A stretch of DNA of 22,098 nt from Paulinella micropora (GCA_009731375.1 BJOX01000057.1:919073-941170), one strand, 5' to 3'. Positions 1 to 7,360 are shown, numbered from the stretch's first letter. The notes: a model not told the origin generated them from the letters alone. Program-made: numbers and translations.

Positions 1-330
1 TGCCCTTTCTCGCTTGTTGAGCCCGGAATAAAACCCACAGTGCTCTGTCGGTTTATACTAGACTGTCGAACAGTCTCGAAACTCCATCTGCTTACTGGGC
101 CCTCTGTAATGGAGGTGGGAGCTCGTTCTGCAAGGGGCGCTTTATGGAACGAGCCCTGGCCCCGCCTGGTACTAGGGAGCTTTGGTATTGCCTGTATCAG
201 TCCCTTCCGTGCAAACATCACGGCTTAGCTGGGCATCGGGTTAATACTTTACCCACAGACTTCCTGGTTGACGAAATCAGAAGCTCCTTGTTTCTGACAT
301 TAGTCGATATTTCATCCATCTATATATCTA
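1..330 (+). repeat. Dispersed repeat A, copy 1 (left end may be cut by the window)
   Basis: Nearly identical (about 97% by eye) to 1973-2302. It ends gacattagtcgatatttcat and then passes into CTAT/CTAC tetranucleotides. I see no convincing coding capacity. It lies upstream of the first visible SulP exon, so probably in an intron. It resembles a short retroposon with a simple-repeat tail, but no RNA polymerase III promoter is certain. Confidence 0.8.
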
Positions 331-367
331 CCTACCTACCTACCTACCTACCTACCCACCTACCTAC

Positions 368-403
<36 letters not shown>

Positions 404-429
404 ATATCTATATATCTATCTATCTATCC
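328..429 (+). repeat. (CCTA)n then (CTAT)n microsatellite
   Basis: About 10 CCTA units followed by about 15 CTAT units. This is the tail of repeat A and part of the intron before the first visible SulP exon. Confidence 0.95.
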
Positions 430-488
430 AGGATAGATAACAAGACATGAAGAAGGCGAGCTCGTGTCTGTTGTTTCTCTCTCTCTAG

Positions 489-600
489 TGTTGCGCTGGT
501 GAGCAAGTCTGCGGTGATTGGCGGGGTCATCTTCATCGTCTCCATGTCCATCAGCCTCACCTTCTCGGAAAAGAACAAGTACGACGTGCGAGCGAACCAG
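489..600 (+). CDS. SulP exon a (first visible): transmembrane segment and loop
   Basis: The acceptor AG is at 487-488 behind a CT-rich tract and the donor is gtacat at 601. The first base completes a codon from an unseen upstream exon, then 37 codons follow. The product begins [12 protein letters not shown], has a hydrophobic stretch [11 protein letters not shown], and ends in the loop [10 protein letters not shown]. In the family this loop runs directly into the ELLAIG sequence that opens the next exon, so the junction is well supported. Its 3' portion and donor are duplicated just downstream (691-850). Confidence 0.88.
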
Positions 601-1161
601 GTACATGTAGCTGAGTGTGTATCTACGATTTGCGTGCTGGTAGATACATAGTGGGTATGGCTGCATGTGCATGCATGCATACATATCTATCATCTTCATC
701 GTCTCCATGTCCATCCATCAAGCATCACCTTCTCGGCAAAGAACAAGTACCACGTGTGAGCTAACCAGGTATCTACCTGTGCATGTGTGTATGTACGATT
801 TGCATGCTTGTAGATATAAAATTGGTATGCCTGCATGTGCATGTATGATGCATGTATGTATATTTGTATGCCAAGTGAGCGGCGGCTGCCGAGCTCGCGC
901 AACAACGCCCTTGCCAATATGTCGCCAATATCTCCCTCACTACTGTCAATATGTCCTGCACTACTGCCAATATGTGCTTCACTGTTGCCAATATGTCCCT
1001 CCACTGCAGGAGCTGCTGGCTATTGGTGTAGCCAACCTGATCGGCAGCTTTTTCTTGTGCTATCCGTCCTGCGGCAGCCTGTCTCGATCAGCCGTGGTCG
1101 ACATGGTCTGTGTGTATCTACCTACCTACCTACCTACCTACCTACCTACCTCTCTTGCTTC

Positions 1162-1222
<61 letters not shown>

Positions 1223-1627
1223 NNNNNNNNNNTATGTATCTATGTATCTATGTATCTATGTATCTTGAAATGTATCTATGTATCTATGTATCTATGTACT
1301 TATGTATCTATGTATCTATGTATCTGTATATGTATCTGTGTATCTATGTATCTATGTATCTATGTATCTATGTATGCATGTATGTATGTATGTATGTAGG
1401 TGGGTGCACGCACGCCTGCACACAACCTTGTATCAGCAGCCTTGGTAGATATACATACATACATACATGCATGCATACATACATACATACATACATACAT
1501 ACACACGCCTGCGCACAACCTCGTTTCGGCCGCCTTGGTATATATACACATACACATATAGCATACATACATACATACATACATACATACATACATACAT
1601 ACATACATACTTGCATACATACATACA

Positions 1628-1658
<31 letters not shown>

Positions 1659-1796
1659 CATAAATACATGCATGCATGCATACATACATACATACATAGG
1701 TTGCACTGACACTAATCACGCTCACTCACTCGCTGGAGTACTTGCCCGTTGGTATGTATGTATGTATCTATGTATCTATGTATCTATGTATCTATG

Positions 1797-1855
<59 letters not shown>

Positions 1856-2323
1856 TAGGGGATGGTGTGGGTGTGCTGGGCCCGTGGTGGGGTGCCTTAT
1901 CTCTGCCTAGCCATACGCCTGTAAGTCGCATGCCAAAATAGCGACGGGAAGCACAATCCTGTTCCCTCAGGGTGCCCTTTCTCGCTTGTTGAGCCCGGAA
2001 TAAACCCACAGTGCTCTGTCGGTTTATACTAGACTGTCGAACAGTCTCGAAACTCCATCTGCTTACTGGGTCCTCTGTAATGGAGGTGGGAGCTCGTTCT
2101 GCAAGGGGCGCTTATGGAACGAGCCCTGGCCCCGCCTGGTACTAGGGAGATTTGGTATCGCCTGTATCAGTCCCTTCCGTGCAAACATCACGGCTTAGCT
2201 GGGCATCGGGTTAATACTTTACCCACAGACTTCCTTGGTTGACGAAATCAGAAGCTCCTTTTTTCTGACATTAGTCGATATCTCATCTATCTATATATCT
2301 ATCTATCTATCTATCGATCTCTT

Positions 2324-2376
<53 letters not shown>

Positions 2377-2403
2377 CTCTCTCTCTCTGTCTCTCTCTCT
2401 CTG

Positions 2404-2448
<45 letters not shown>

Positions 2449-2509
2449 TATATGTATGTATATATATACATATACATACATATATATATATATATACATA
2501 TATATATCC

Positions 2510-2557
<48 letters not shown>

Positions 2558-2657
2558 CTATCTCTGCGCGTAGCTACTCTCTCCAGCATCATTTTCGCCG
2601 CTCTCAAGAGCCTCTTCATGCAGCTCGCCGAGCCCTTCAGGCTTGCGCGACTCAGCC

Positions 2658-2726
<69 letters not shown>

Positions 2727-3423
2727 GTGTGTGTGTGTGGGGGGGGGGGGTCTGTTTCCGCGCGGAAGAATATATCTTTCTATCTTTCTATCTTTCTATC
2801 TTTCTATATACACAGGTGAGGTGCTTGCATTGCTCTTGACTTTCCTGTACACACTGTTCCTAATCTATCTTTGAATCTTTCATTTCATTCTTTCCATCTT
2901 TCTATCTTTCTATCTTTCTATCTTTCCATCGTTCTATCTTTCTTTCTATCTTTCCATCTTTCCATCTTTCCATCTTTCCATCTTTCTATCTTTCCATCTT
3001 TCTATCTTTCTATGTCTCTACAGGCAAGGCGCTTGTCTGGCTCTTGACTTTCCTCTCCACAGTCTTCCTTATCTATCTTTCTATCTTTCCATATCTTTCT
3101 ATCCCTCTATCCTTCTATCCTTCTATCCTTCTATCCTTCTATCTTTCTATCTTTCCAGGCGAGGCTCTGGCTCGTGACGTTCCTCTCCATAGTTCCTACT
3201 ATATCTTTTCATCTTTCCATCTTTCCATCTTTTCATTTTTCTTGCTACACAGGCGAGGCGCTGGTTTGGCTCTTAACTTTCCTCTCCACCGTTTTCCTGG
3301 ACACGCAAGACGGCATCTTGGTAGGTGTGGTGTCATCCATGACTTTGCTAGTCTACCATGTAGCCTACCCTGCCCTGATGGAGCTAGGACGACTGCCTGG
3401 CACAAGTATGCAAACATACTACA

Positions 3424-3457
<34 letters not shown>

Positions 3458-3699
3458 CATACATACATACATACATACATACATACATGCATACATATAC
3501 ATACATACATACATACATACATACATACATACATGCATATACATACATACATACATACATACATACATGCATACATATACATTCATACATACATACATAC
3601 ATACATACATGCATACACACATGTTTACCCTGCCCTGATGGAGCTGCCTGGGCAGTTGCCTGGTACAGGTGTGTGTGTGTGTGCGTGTGACCATAGATA

Positions 3700-3730
<31 letters not shown>

Positions 3731-4559
3731 TGTATAAACTGTAATGTAATGTATGTATGTATGTATGTATGTATGTATGTATGTATGCATGTATGTATGC
3801 ATGTATGTATGTATGTATGTATGTATGTATGCATGTATGTATGCATGCATGCATGCATGCGTGCGTGCATGCATGCGGGCATGCGTGCGTGCGTGCGTGC
3901 ATGCATGTATGTATGTATGTATGTATGTATGTATTATGTATATGTATGTATGTATGTATGGATGGATGGATGGATGGATGGATGGATGGATGGATGTAAT
4001 GGATGTATATGTATGGATGTATGTATGTATGTATGGATGTATGTATGTATGTATGGATGTATGTATGGATGTATGGATGGATGGATGGATGGATGGATGC
4101 ATGCATGCATGCATGCATGGATGGATGCATGCATGCATGCAGGATGGATGCATGCATGCGTGCATGCATGACACATGCATGCATACGTATGTATGTATGT
4201 ATGTATGTATGTATGTATGTATGTATGTATGTATGTATGTATGTATGTATGTATGTGTGTATGTATGTTATGTTATGTTATGTTATGTTACGTTACGTTA
4301 CGTTACGTTACGTTATGTTACGTTATGTTATGTTATGTTGTGTTGTGTTGTGTTGTGTTGTGTTATGTTATGTTATGTTATGTTATGTTATGTTATGTTA
4401 TGTTGTGTGTGTCTGTATGTCTGTATGTCTGTATGTCTGTATGTCTGTATGTATGTATGTCTGTATGTATGTATGTATGTATGTATGTATGTATATGTAT
4501 GTATGTATATGTATATATGTATATGTATATATGTAGTATGTATGTATGTTGTATGTATG

Positions 4560-4591
<32 letters not shown>

Positions 4592-4627
4592 TGTATGTAT
4601 GTATGTATGTGTACGTATGTATGTATG

Positions 4628-4659
<32 letters not shown>

Positions 4660-4661
4660 TG

Positions 4662-4693
<32 letters not shown>

Positions 4694-4737
4694 TGTATGT
4701 ATGTATGTATGTATGTATGTGTACGTATGTATGTATG

Positions 4738-4768
<31 letters not shown>

Positions 4769-4785
4769 GTGTGTATGCATGTATG

Positions 4786-4819
<34 letters not shown>

Positions 4820-4838
4820 CTCACGCATGACGCATGTA

Positions 4839-4907
<69 letters not shown>

Positions 4908-4967
4908 ATGTTGGTTAGCCATCTACCGCTCCACGTTGCGTTTCCCGGAAGCCCAGCGCACACCCGG

Positions 4968-5005
<38 letters not shown>

Positions 5006-5186
5006 AGTATGTACATGTAATTATGTCTGGACGTCTGTACCTCAAAATGCCAGAAGGCCTGGTTGGCCAAGCCGTTGCGATCGATTACGGGAGCAATGCC
5101 TCTTCGCACCTACCACGACAACCCTGATGCCATAACTCGTTCTCTCTCTTTTCTCCTTTATTTGGTTCTTTTCTGTTTCTTTGTTC

Positions 5187-5219
<33 letters not shown>

Positions 5220-5220
5220 C

Positions 5221-5261
<41 letters not shown>

Positions 5262-5447
5262 CCTCCTCTTCTTTTTTCCAGAACACAGTCTACCCGTGAT
5301 TCCCATCCCGGACACATGCACAGTACACAAATTGCTGTTTGATGTGAAACTGCGTTCCTTTGCAAGGACTACATTCCTTTTGCGATATCTCATCTATCTA
5401 TCTATCTGCTTATCTAGCTATCTATCTATCTATCTATCTATCGATCG

Positions 5448-5503
<56 letters not shown>

Positions 5504-5894
5504 ATCCATCTATCTAGGAGTGTACGTCTTCCACTTCGGCGCCTCGCTGAACTTCGTGAACCAGAGCCAGTTCAAAGGCTACATTCTCAACAACATCCTC
5601 AAGAAGTACCCGTCGGGGGACTTGAAGGCCATCGTCATCGACGCGAGCTCCATCGTGTTCGCAGACGTATCCTCAGAAGACATGCTAACAGGGCTGTTAG
5701 AGACTTTAAAGAAAGACAATACCCCTGTGCAGTTGTACTGGGCCTTCGCCAGCGCCAACTTGTCCAAGGTCTTGTCGCGGCTGGGCATTTCGCACCAAGT
5801 CTATGTCACCATCCACGACGCGGTGCTGAGCGCTCAGCAGCACGTCATCTCTTTGCCCTTCGACCCGCCCAGCGAGCCGCCCCCGAGAGGCTAG
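489..5894 (+). CDS. SulP/SLC26 anion transporter, C-terminal half, 5' partial, with one exon missing
   Basis: Spliced gene for a membrane anion transporter of the SulP/SLC26 family (sulfate or other anion transport or exchange at a membrane). Visible exons are 489-600, 1010-1105, 2574-2660, 3253-3405, 4919-4966 and 5518-5894, about 290 residues in all. All visible introns are GT-AG. The split codons rejoin cleanly: G|GC at 2660/3253, A|CC at 3405/4919 and G|GA at 4966/5518. Family hallmarks in order: a loop ending YDVRANQ then ELLAIG, the signature [18 protein letters not shown], the paired helices around [12 protein letters not shown], the linker [17 protein letters not shown], and a STAS domain with [14 protein letters not shown] and VTIHDAVL. 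The N-terminal half lies left of the window. About 40 residues expected between SRSAVVDM and TLSSIIF are absent. Family assignment is firm; substrate and subfamily are not determined. Confidence 0.9.
528..850 (+). repeat. Tandem duplication of exon a donor junction (unit about 163 bp)
   Basis: Copy 1 is 528-690 (true exon end, donor and intron start). Copy 2 is 691 to about 850. Copy 2 keeps catcttcatcgtctccatgt, the tctcggcaaagaacaagtac segment and an intact ccaggtatct donor, but has a small insertion and an in-frame TGA where the true exon has CGA. It is a decayed echo exon rather than a usable second exon. Confidence 0.85.
924..1009 (+). repeat. 21-bp minisatellite, about four units, forming the exon b acceptor region
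   Basis: Units start at 924, 945, 966 and 987 (core gccaatatgtccctcactact). The last unit ends in ctgcAG and is the acceptor tract of exon b. The polypyrimidine region of this splice site is therefore a repeat unit. Confidence 0.8.
1010..1105 (+). CDS. SulP exon b: substrate-site signature
   Basis: Acceptor ctgcAG ends at 1009; donor is gtctgt at 1106. The exon is 32 codons, phase 0 at both ends. It contains [18 protein letters not shown], the SulP/SLC26 signature around the short half-helix that lines the anion site. The exon ends at VVDM, after which the next family segment (Gly/Thr-Gln-rich turn, then a Leu/Val-rich helix) is not found before the assembly gap. Confidence 0.9.
1106..1222 (+). 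repeat. (CTAC)n followed by long C and T homopolymers
   Basis: (CTAC)n at about 1117-1151, then a C run at 1163-1198 and a T run at 1199-1222 ending at the gap. The adjacent homopolymers may be assembly artefacts. Confidence 0.9.
1223..1232. other. Assembly gap (10 N)
   Basis: Ten Ns, probably a placeholder of unknown true length. It lies in the SulP intron where an expected exon is missing. Confidence 0.95.
1233..1856 (+). repeat. Mosaic of TATGTATC, TATG, CATA and TATC arrays
   Basis: Octamer TATGTATC and TATG units at 1233-1398, CATA arrays at about 1451-1500 and 1561-1700, and TATG/TATC at 1752-1856. Two short related segments at about 1403-1448 and 1503-1541 (both with cacacgcc/cacgcctg and cttggta) interrupt the arrays. 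No exon was found here. Confidence 0.9.
1973..2302 (+). repeat. Dispersed repeat A, copy 2
   Basis: Direct repeat of 1-330 with about nine differences, mostly single-base changes and indels. It ends with cgatatctcatctatctat and then a CTAT run. The unique stretch 1857-1972 just before it may be the 5' part of the same element, which would be off-window for copy 1. It lies in the intron between exons b and c. Confidence 0.8.
2303..2573 (+). repeat. CT, AT and CTAT arrays before exon c
   Basis: Alternating (CT)n and (AT)n blocks at 2320-2452, AT/GTAT-rich sequence to 2505, then (CTAT)n at 2511-2557. Together they form the 3' part of the intron, with the CTAT run acting as the pyrimidine tract of exon c. 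Confidence 0.9.
2574..2660 (+). CDS. SulP exon c: transmembrane segment and basic linker
   Basis: Acceptor gcgtAG ends at 2573 after a (CTAT)n run; donor gtatat at 2661 opens straight into an (AT)n array. CT completes a codon from the missing exon, then [16 protein letters not shown] and FRLARLSQ follow, ending on a split Gly codon. It matches the family segment between the last core helices (ATL-x-SIII...; L-R-V/L-S). The exon is only 87 bp and sits among repeats. Confidence 0.85.
2661..2808 (+). repeat. (AT)n, (GT)n, G-run and (CTTT)-type repeats after exon c
   Basis: (AT)n begins inside the donor at 2661 and runs to about 2725, then (GT)n and a run of G at 2739-2750, then tatctttc units at 2772-2806. 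Confidence 0.9.
2809..2865 (+). pseudogene. Echo 1 of exon d acceptor edge
   Basis: Starts cacAG|gtgaggtgcttgc and keeps gctcttgactttcctgtaca. The encoded [16 protein letters not shown] matches the start of exon d, then breaks into repeat sequence with a stop (tga at about 2872). It has an acceptor but no donor. Confidence 0.8.
3017..3072 (+). pseudogene. Echo 2 of exon d acceptor edge
   Basis: ctctacAG|gcaaggcgcttgtctggc; encodes [16 protein letters not shown], nearly identical to the true exon d start, then runs into tatctttc repeats. Its acceptor is intact and in the right phase, so it could compete in splicing, but there is no exon end. Confidence 0.82.
3152..3199 (+). pseudogene. Echo 3 of exon d acceptor edge
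   Basis: ctttccAG|gcgaggctctggctcgtgac, with an internal deletion relative to exon d that shifts the frame (GEALARDVP). It is followed by atcttttc-type repeats and then the true exon 54 bases later. Confidence 0.8.
3253..3405 (+). CDS. SulP exon d: last membrane helices and entry to STAS
   Basis: Acceptor tacacAG ends at 3252; donor gtatgc at 3406. The split Gly codon is completed by GC, followed by [20 protein letters not shown], then [20 protein letters not shown] and [10 protein letters not shown]. This is the conserved SulP motif of two helices joined by an acidic turn and followed by the R-P linker. Three decayed copies of its 5' edge lie upstream (2809-3199) and one copy of its 3' edge lies downstream (3620-3668). 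Only this copy is complete and in phase with both neighbours. Confidence 0.9.
3411..3619 (+). repeat. (CATA)n array
   Basis: About 50 CATA units with occasional GCATA and TATA variants, starting a few bases after the exon d donor. Confidence 0.95.
3620..3673 (+). pseudogene. Echo of exon d donor edge
   Basis: catgtttaccctgccctgat then gagctgcctgggcagttgcc; corresponds to the exon d 3' end at 3357-3405 (YPALMEL...LPGT). It ends ggtacaggtgtg, a plausible donor. It lies between the (CATA)n and (TATG)n arrays. Confidence 0.82.
3696..4830 (+). repeat. TATG/GGAT/GCAT array with a GTTAT pentanucleotide block
   Basis: About 1.1 kb of tetranucleotides: TATG, GCATG and GCGTG variants at 3840-3905, GGAT at 3957-4100, then TATG. 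A pentanucleotide block at 4266-4404 has ATGTT, ACGTT and GTGTT variants in runs. It then returns to GTCT/GTAT units to 4820. No exon is visible. Confidence 0.93.
4838..4909 (+). repeat. (AT)n then (GT)n
   Basis: Alternating AT from about 4843 to 4893, then GT units, ending nine bases before the micro-exon e acceptor AG. Confidence 0.92.
4919..4966 (+). CDS. SulP micro-exon e: membrane-STAS linker
   Basis: A 48-bp exon with acceptor ggttAG (ends 4918) and donor gtatctatc (4967). The donor is the start of the following (TATC)n array. It reads (T)[15 protein letters not shown](G), the linker just before the STAS domain in SLC26 proteins. Phase agrees with both neighbours. It is isolated between about 1.5 kb of TATG and AT repeats and a TATC array. 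Confidence 0.85.
4967..5517 (+). repeat. Intron e-f: TATC arrays, 150-bp unique segment, repeat B and CTTT array
   Basis: (TATC)n at 4967-5004, unique DNA at about 5005-5187, (TATC)n at 5188-5260, repeat B (own entry), then TATC and GATC-containing units and (CTTT)n at 5460-5503 up to the ctatctAG acceptor. The unique segment shows no recognisable coding similarity. Confidence 0.88.
5262..5400 (+). repeat. Dispersed repeat B, copy 1
   Basis: About 97% identical by eye to 20592-20730, 15 kb away. It starts in a CT-rich tract, includes gaacacagtctacccgtgat, and ends gcgatatctcatctatct before a TATC array. It shares this 3' end with repeat A. Confidence 0.85.
5518..5894 (+). CDS. SulP terminal exon f: STAS domain and stop
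   Basis: The acceptor is ctatctAG at 5510-5517, directly after (CTTT)n and TATC repeats. The exon has 124 codons and ends in TAG at 5892-5894. It opens [19 protein letters not shown] and carries the STAS core [14 protein letters not shown], the strand [13 protein letters not shown], and [16 protein letters not shown] near the end. The STAS domain regulates transport and partner binding in this family. The tail [11 protein letters not shown] is short and Pro-rich. A damaged copy of its 3' part is at 6265-6462. Confidence 0.92.
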
Positions 5895-5997
5895 CTGCCT
5901 AACTACCTAGCTACCTTCCTACCTACCTACCTACATACATACCTACCTATATACCTACTTACCTACCTGCCTAGGTGCGCGGGCGGCTGGGCCCTGC

Positions 5998-6052
<55 letters not shown>

Positions 6053-6097
6053 CCTATATATCTGTCTATCTATCTATCTATCTATCTATCTATCCTT
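5895..6097 (+). repeat. CCTA and CTAT arrays just after the SulP stop
   Basis: (CCTA) with variants at 5896-5972, a GC-rich motif at 5971-5998, and (CTAT)n at 5997-6093. These would lie in the SulP 3' UTR or just beyond. Confidence 0.9.
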
Positions 6098-6264
6098 CTG
6101 TACTGACCACATTCAAGTGGCGTCATCGCCCAACGTTCTCCGTCACTCGTTGTGGTGTCACCGTGCTGAAGCGTTGGTTTGAAAGCTCAGGACAACCGGC
6201 TTGCACATGGAGTGCTCAGTATTCTCCTAGCGCAAATATTTATTGAGAAAATTGAGATCAAAGT

Positions 6265-6312
6265 TGGTGGCATTTGCGACGTGAATGCCACGGTCCACGA
6301 CGCGATGCTCAA

Positions 6313-6372
<60 letters not shown>

Positions 6373-6378
6373 TCCTCC

Positions 6379-6422
<44 letters not shown>

Positions 6423-6462
6423 CGCTCTTCCTTCGACCCGCCTTCGAGCTGCCCCAGCGAGG
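6265..6462 (+). pseudogene. Decayed copy of the SulP last-exon 3' end, split by a CT array
   Basis: The part 6265-6312 matches the true exon around 5790-5835 (ggcattt... and ccacgacgcg-tgct; ATVHDAML versus VTIHDAVL). The part 6427-6462 matches 5855-5891 (cttcgacccgcc... cagcgag). The 18 bases between them in the real exon are replaced by about 105 bp of (CT)n at 6313-6420. It is a partial, non-functional duplicate of the terminal exon. Confidence 0.75.
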
Positions 6463-6978
6463 AGAACATGGCACGCAGAGACTGTTTTTTACGCATAGCA
6501 TATAGGATTTTGAATTGGGTTTGAATTCGAGTCGCGCCAGATATGTCCACCTTCTGGACCTGCAAATCGCATGTGCTGTATGATAGACATGTATGTAATG
6601 TGAAATATGTGTGTACTATATCATATGAGTTTACTATAGAATAAATGAAGGCTACGTTTATGTTGCAGGTCCGGGCACTTGGAAGTTCAAGTAAGTAAAC
6701 AAGTAAACAAATAAGCAGTTTGAAGTAAGTAAGTTTGTAAGTAAGTAAGTGAGTAAGCTCAGTGAAGGACTTCAATGTAATGATTCAGTCTGCTTCATCA
6801 TCAAGTTCAGGCCCGCTCCATTTAATGTCGGGCCCGATTTTCGACAGTGAAATAAATACTACCATGCTTTTTTTACGCAAGCACTGTTTTAGTTAAGTAT
6901 ATATCAGAACTGATATAATCAATAAAATTTTATCGCTGCCGCGGTGTTTATGATTTTTATATACTGGTAGTGGTGGCA
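6463..6978 (+). other. AT-rich spacer with possible poly(A) signals
   Basis: No gene seen. It contains AATAAA-type sequences at about 6640 and 6922, a degenerate AAGT/AAAC repeat at 6687-6755, and (at 6846-6855) gaaataaata. These could end the SulP transcript, but nothing ties them to it directly. Confidence 0.4.
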
Positions 6979-6983
6979 TTATT
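6979..6983 (+). repeat. Target site duplication, left
   Basis: TTATT directly before the 5' LTR; matches 15941-15945. Five base pairs is the normal length for copia integrases. Confidence 0.85.
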
Positions 6984-7348
6984 CATTGGACAATTAATTA
7001 GACCCTTCCTCCTCATTTATGTCCATATTGCTATTTTATACGTTAGCCGCAATATTCGTTACGTTAGTAGTATTATTAGTTATTAATACAGTCATTAAGA
7101 GTACCTTTTCTGGTACTGGTGGCACTAGCTTTTTACCATTACCAGTATTGCCCATATCAGGCCGTTTCGTGGCCCGGTCATTTTCTGGAGGTACATCATC
7201 GAGTCTTTTGTGTGACGTCGTCACTTAGACTGGCGGGAATTGTTCAGTATTGTTAAATTCTTTTACGTGGGAAGCAGTTGGCCGGTAGGAGGGGGACGCC
7301 CGAGTTCCGGTCGCCGTTTGCAGAAGTCGCGAGTGTTTTCTCCCAACG
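6984..7348 (+). repeat. 5' LTR
   Basis: 365 bp, aligned end to end with 15573-15940. It begins CATTGGACAATTAATTAG and ends CTCCCAACG. Boundaries follow from the flanking TTATT and the adjacent PBS. The termini are CATT...AACG rather than the usual TG...CA. No certain TATA box is assigned. Confidence 0.9.
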
Positions 7349-7360
7349 GGTTATGAGCCT
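7348..7360 (+). promoter_or_regulatory. Primer binding site, tRNA-Met anticodon arm
   Basis: GGGTTATGAGCC at the LTR edge is complementary to GGCUCAUAACCC, the anticodon stem-loop of methionine tRNA (CAU anticodon). Priming from an internally cut tRNA-Met is the Drosophila copia mode, unlike the 3'-end tRNA priming of most retroelements. Confidence 0.78.

Larger units (their letters stand above)
2866..3252 (+). repeat. tatctttc / CTTT repeats between the exon d echoes
   Basis: Irregular (tatctttc) and (catctttc) units fill the spaces at 2872-3016, 3073-3151 and 3200-3240. They separate the three acceptor echoes and the real exon d. Confidence 0.88.

Noticed and set aside
835-1941. Long open frame rich in Tyr/His/Ile/Cys/Met over the TATG and CATA arrays
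   Set aside because: It is simple repeat translated in one frame and crosses an assembly gap; similar frames occur on both strands.
2809-3199. Echoes of exon d as true alternative exons
   Set aside because: None has a donor that would complete the exon, and one is frameshifted; I call them truncated duplicates, although their acceptors may still be used.
3384-4184. Minus-strand open frame of 266 codons with Met-His-Ala-Cys and Ile-His-Thr-Tyr repeats
   Set aside because: Produced by tetranucleotide repeats that lack stops; no non-repetitive coding part.
4266-4404. Telomere-like or centromere repeat
   Set aside because: The GTTAT unit is not a known telomere repeat and is embedded in an intron microsatellite.
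6227-6775. Minus-strand 182-codon frame
   Set aside because: It reads through the CT array and a decayed exon copy in antisense; no similarity recognised.
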